NCBI GenBank assembly: GCA_018969455.1
Contig: JAGWYI010000156.1
Span: 1 to 8,388, forward strand
From: Bacteroidota bacterium
GTDB lineage: Bacteria > Bacteroidota > Bacteroidia > Chitinophagales > Saprospiraceae
Direction: 5' to 3'
Length of the DNA: 8,388 bases
Notes under the pieces: model-generated
What the model was told of the DNA's origin: nothing
Database searches by the model: none
The model's input: the letters and a program-made list of their open reading frames with translations, nothing else
In this document: positions 5,162-8,388 of the stretch, piece after piece
Position numbering within the stretch: the first letter of the stretch is position 1
How the letters are laid out: each line of letters starts with the position of its first letter
Made by a program: the position numbers and the translations under genes

Positions 5162-7387
5162 TTGGAAGCGATACCTACCGTCGAAACTGCCAAAAGTCTC
5201 GGCCTTACTTCGGAAGAATTTTTCAAGATTATCGAAATTCTTGGACGGAATCCCAATTTTACCGAACTGAGTATTTATTCGGTAATGTGGAGCGAGCATT
5301 GTTCCTACAAAAACTCCATCCTTCAGCTCAAAACCCTTCCGCGTAAAGGCAAGCGCCTGCTGGTAGAAGCAGGTGAAGAAAATGCTGGATTGGTGGATAT
5401 TGGCGATGACCTGGGTTGTGTTTTTAAAATAGAAAGTCATAACCATCCATCGGCCATAGAACCCTATCAAGGTGCTGCAACCGGGGTAGGAGGCATCCAT
5501 CGAGATATTTTTACCATGGGCGCTCGACCCATTGCGGCCCTCAACAGCCTTCGGTTCGGCGACCCCGACAATCCGCGCATGAAGCGATTGATCACCGGGG
5601 TTGTCAAAGGCATTGGCGATTACGGCAATTGCTTTGGCGTACCAACCGTGGGCGGTGAAGTATATTTTTATCCTTGTTACAACCACGATATTCTGGTAAA
5701 TGCCATGTCGGCCGGCATTCTGAAAAAAGGTCAAACCGTGAGTGCAACGGCTGGCGGACCCGGAAATCCGGTGTTTATTGTGGGTTCTGCAACGGGAAAA
5801 GACGGAATCCATGGCGCTACTTTTGCTTCTGCCGACTTGTCGGAAGATTCACATGAAGACCTGCCTGCTGTTCAGGTTGGGGATCCATTTCAGGAAAAAC
5901 TGCTCCTGGAAGCAACCCTCGAGGCCATCCAAACTGGCGCCATTGTAGGCATGCAAGACATGGGTGCGGCGGGAATAACTTGTTCTACTTCCGAAATGAG
6001 CGCAAAAGCAGGCTGCGGCATGCGCATTGATTTGAGTAAAACACCCACCCGGCAGGAAAATATGAAAGACTGGGAAATTTTGCTCTCTGAAAGTCAGGAA
6101 CGCATGCTCATTGTTGGTAAACCCGGACAAGAGGCTGTTTTAAAAGCTGTTTTTGATAAATGGGATCTGCCCTGTGCTGAAATTGGAGTTACCACCGATA
6201 CCGGCCGCCTGGAATATCATTATCAAGGCCAAAAAGTGGCCGATGTACCCGCCGAAAGCCTCGTGTTGGGCGGGGGCGCACCCGTATACGTGCGTGAACA
6301 GAAAAAACCTGAATATCTGACAAAAATTGAAAGCTTTGATATTCAATCCGTTGCAGAACCATCCAATTGTCTCGAGGCTGCCCAAATAATATGGAATTCA
6401 CCCAATGTAGCCTCAAAAAACTGGATCACCCAGCAATATGACTCCATGGTGCGTACCGGCACCATGACCACCAACCGGCCAGCTGATGCCGCCGTTGTAT
6501 ATGTAAAGGGAACTCAAAAAGCACTGGCACTCACAACCGATTGTAATTCAGCTTATGTACACGCCAACCCATACATTGGCGCCATGATTGCCGTATCAGA
6601 GGCGGCCCGTAATATTGTGTGCAGCGGCGGAGAACCAGTTGCCATCACCAATTGCCTCAATTTTGGGAACCCTTATAATCCGGAAGTGTACTACCAGTTT
6701 GCAGAAGCCATCCGAGGCATGGGTGAAGCCTGTCGCAAATTTGAAACTCCGGTTACAGGTGGTAATGTGAGCTTCTACAACCAATATACCGACAAAAATG
6801 GCGAGGTAATCCCCGTTTTCCCTACTCCAACCATCGGAATGCTGGGCATTCTGGATGATTTTAACAACATGATGACCCTCGATTTTAAACAGGCCGGGGA
6901 CCTGATTTACATCGTTGGTGTCAACCGAAACGACCTGGGTTGCAGCGAGTACCTTCGCCTGGTGCATCACATCGAATGGAGCAATTGCCCTTACTTTAAC
7001 CTGGATGAAGAATACGCCCTGCAACAAACAATTCAAAAATTAATTCGTGCTGGCTTGTTGCAATCTGCCCACGATGTTTCAGAGGGAGGAATTTTTGTTG
7101 CCCTGCTGGAAAGTGCAATGCCGCAAAATATCGGATTCCAAGTATTGAGCGATATGCATTTACGTAAAGACGCGTGGCTGTTTGGAGAGTCCCAAAGCAG
7201 GGTTTTGGTTTCGGTGCTGGCCGAAAAACGAGGTGAATTTGAACAAATGTTGGAACAGACAGGCACACCGTTTTCTCAAATTGGACAAACTACCGGACAA
7301 TCGGTTGTAGTGGATGGCGCCGACTGGGGCGAATTGGGTGGCTGGAAGAAAACCTACAACACTGTTTTGAATGACATCATGCAATAA
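5162..7387 (+). CDS. purL: Phosphoribosylformylglycinamidine synthase subunit PurL (small type)
   Basis: Synthetase subunit for step four of purine synthesis: ATP-dependent conversion of FGAR to FGAM, using ammonia delivered by the glutaminase PurQ with the help of PurS, in the cytoplasm. Neither partner is in the window. From TTG 5162 it is 741 residues, matching the ~740 of small PurL and far below the ~1,300 of the fused form. Landmarks: SVMWSEHCSYKN (H46), ESHNHPSAIEPYQGAATGVGG (from residue 91), the MQDMGAAGITCSTSEM block, then the second half-repeat with TGGNVSFYN, SAHDVSEGG and GESQSR. The duplicated AIRS-like halves are both present. The N-terminus MEAIPTVETAKSLGLT fits the family. 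The in-frame GTG at 5081 is inside the terminator hairpin and upstream of the promoter box, so I reject it. No ATG is available near the N-terminus. Confidence 0.96.
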   Translation: MEAIPTVETAKSLGLTSEEFFKIIEILGRNPNFTELSIYSVMWSEHCSYKNSILQLKTLPRKGKRLLVEAGEENAGLVDIGDDLGCVFKIESHNHPSAIEPYQGAATGVGGIHRDIFTMGARPIAALNSLRFGDPDNPRMKRLITGVVKGIGDYGNCFGVPTVGGEVYFYPCYNHDILVNAMSAGILKKGQTVSATAGGPGNPVFIVGSATGKDGIHGATFASADLSEDSHEDLPAVQVGDPFQEKLLLEATLEAIQTGAIVGMQDMGAAGITCSTSEMSAKAGCGMRIDLSKTPTRQENMKDWEILLSESQERMLIVGKPGQEAVLKAVFDKWDLPCAEIGVTTDTGRLEYHYQGQKVADVPAESLVLGGGAPVYVREQKKPEYLTKIESFDIQSVAEPSNCLEAAQIIWNSPNVASKNWITQQYDSMVRTGTMTTNRPADAAVVYVKGTQKALALTTDCNSAYVHANPYIGAMIAVSEAARNIVCSGGEPVAITNCLNFGNPYNPEVYYQFAEAIRGMGEACRKFETPVTGGNVSFYNQYTDKNGEVIPVFPTPTIGMLGILDDFNNMMTLDFKQAGDLIYIVGVNRNDLGCSEYLRLVHHIEWSNCPYFNLDEEYALQQTIQKLIRAGLLQSAHDVSEGGIFVALLESAMPQNIGFQVLSDMHLRKDAWLFGESQSRVLVSVLAEKRGEFEQMLEQTGTPFSQIGQTTGQSVVVDGADWGELGGWKKTYNTVLNDIMQ

Positions 7388-7421
7388 AAACCTGTTGAAT
7401 TCGGATTTTAACGGGCTCGCA

Positions 7422-7452
7422 TTGATGCTCTTCATCCATTCAAATAACTGCG
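7422..7452 (+). promoter_or_regulatory. Weak candidate promoter of the TlpA-like gene
   Basis: TTG at 7422-7424 and TAACTGCG at 7445-7452 are 20 bases apart, the right spacing for a Bacteroidota promoter, but the -7 box has two mismatches to TAnnTTTG. If real, transcription starts near the ATG at 7456, making ATG 7477 the better start. Cotranscription with purL is the alternative, since no terminator is seen in the gap. Confidence 0.2.
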
Positions 7453-7476
7453 ATTATGCGTTTAAAAAATCATAAT

Positions 7477-8388
7477 ATGAAATTGATCAAGTCTGTTTTT
7501 ACCTTGTTTTTTCCTTTGCTGGGTATGCTTGCAGCCTGTAATGCAAATGCAGGTCATGCCTTGAAAGGAACCATTGCCAATGCCGCTAATCAGCAAATAG
7601 TATTGGAACAATCCCATTTTGACCGTTCAAGCGTACCAGTCGGGCGGGCGACTGCCGATGCAGATGGCAAATTTGAAATAAAACTTGAAAAACCATTTGA
7701 AGAAGGCTTGTACCGCCTGAGTGTAGGCGCCAAACGGTTGTACTTTATTCTCAATGGCCAGGAAAATGTGGTGGAACTCAATGCCGATCTGAATACCATC
7801 GATCGATTGGAAGTGCAGGTAAAAGGATCTCCAACCTTTGAATGCTACACCAACATCATCAAGGATTTGATTAAAAATCCTTTGAAGGGCCCGGAAGATG
7901 CAAAGGCAAAAATTGAAACCGCTTGTACGCCCTTGATGCAGGTTTTCCTCACCACCCAGCTGTTGGGCTCCAATCCTGCCGCATTTATGGACGATTTTAA
8001 AGCAAAATCCAAACTCCTGGATGAAAAAATGCCGGGTTCAAAATATGCTTCCGATTTTAAAACCCTCATCGCCCAGGTAGAAGCGCAAGTAAACCAACAA
8101 CAAGGGGAAGAACTGGTAAAAGTGGGCCAGGCTGCTCCTGAAATCAGCCTGCCAGGCACCGATGGCAAAGTCCGCAGTCTTTCTTCCCTCAAAGGCAAAG
8201 TCGTTTTACTCGATTTCTGGGCAAGCTGGTGCGGCCCATGCCGCCGCGAAAATCCACATGTGGTGGAAATGTACAACAAATACAAAGACAAAGGCTTTGA
8301 AGTGTTTTCAGTTTCGCTCGACGGCGCCGACCCCCGTATGAAAATGTCGCCTGAACAAATGGAGCAAAAAATGGCTGAAGGCAAAGAA
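7477..8388 (+). CDS. TlpA/ResA-like thioredoxin-fold lipoprotein (3' end outside window)
   Basis: An open frame of 304 codons with no stop before the right edge. Residues 1-20 are a lipoprotein signal ending in lipobox LAAC with the lipidated cysteine at C21. Residues ~28-125 are beta-rich and fit the DUF4369 domain that often precedes such proteins in Bacteroidota. A helical linker with charged residues follows (~125-215). From ~218 a thioredoxin fold begins (VGQAAPEISLPG, then FWASWCGPCRREN) with the redox pair C252 and C255. The likely role is thiol-disulfide exchange in the periplasm, attached to a membrane; substrates are unknown. The residues after C21 (NANAG) lack the acidic or lysine-rich surface-export signal known in Bacteroidota, suggesting it stays facing the periplasm. 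An upstream in-frame ATG at 7456 would add seven residues, but 7477 gives a more normal signal peptide. Confidence 0.9.
   Translation, partial: MKLIKSVFTLFFPLLGMLAACNANAGHALKGTIANAANQQIVLEQSHFDRSSVPVGRATADADGKFEIKLEKPFEEGLYRLSVGAKRLYFILNGQENVVELNADLNTIDRLEVQVKGSPTFECYTNIIKDLIKNPLKGPEDAKAKIETACTPLMQVFLTTQLLGSNPAAFMDDFKAKSKLLDEKMPGSKYASDFKTLIAQVEAQVNQQQGEELVKVGQAAPEISLPGTDGKVRSLSSLKGKVVLLDFWASWCGPCRRENPHVVEMYNKYKDKGFEVFSVSLDGADPRMKMSPEQMEQKMAEGKE

Noticed and set aside
5153..5812. 219-residue minus-strand open frame
   Set aside because: It lies antisense to purL almost throughout, has no recognisable domain, and purL is certain here.
7391..7415. Possible terminator after purL (CCTGTT with AACGGG)
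   Set aside because: The stem is six pairs with one G-U wobble, the loop is 13 bases and no T-run follows.
7845..8384. 179-residue minus-strand open frame near the right edge
   Set aside because: It is antisense to the TlpA-like gene, whose lipobox and WCGPC motif are clear; the composition looks like a shadow frame.

Overview
The window looks like ordinary chromosomal DNA from a member of the Bacteroidota. Four things point that way. A secreted enzyme ends in a type IX secretion (T9SS) C-terminal sorting domain. Boxes matching or nearly matching the Bacteroidota -7 promoter element TAnnTTTG lie upstream of the genes. No clear Shine-Dalgarno sequences were seen by eye. The TlpA-like lipoprotein has the architecture common in this phylum. 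Genus cannot be told from the sequence. Nothing indicates phage, plasmid, CRISPR, tRNA, rRNA or an insertion sequence.

Layout, left to right. Positions 1-25 (minus) hold the first codons of a divergent gene that runs off the left edge, with a perfect -7 box at 54-61. Position 134-1447 (plus) is rimO, the ribosomal protein S12 methylthiotransferase. Position 1507-4236 (plus) is a 909-residue secreted multidomain metallophosphoesterase: signal peptide, FN3-like domain, calcineurin-type phosphatase, second FN3-like domain, three ~92-residue DWIG repeat modules, T9SS sorting domain. Position 4349-4942 (plus) encodes a small outer-membrane beta-barrel protein. An intergenic stretch (4943-5161) has short direct and inverted repeats, a strong intrinsic terminator and the next promoter. 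Position 5162-7387 (plus) is purL, the small-type FGAM synthetase, probably starting at TTG. Position 7477 to the right edge is a thioredoxin-fold (TlpA/ResA-like) lipoprotein cut off by the window end.

The genes do not form one pathway: rimO is translation-related housekeeping, purL is purine synthesis, and the other three are envelope or secreted proteins. Most appear to have their own promoter with a short leader, so this reads as a series of mostly single-gene units. The part most worth a second look is the secreted phosphoesterase and its repeat modules. I did not find a convincing new multi-gene system here.
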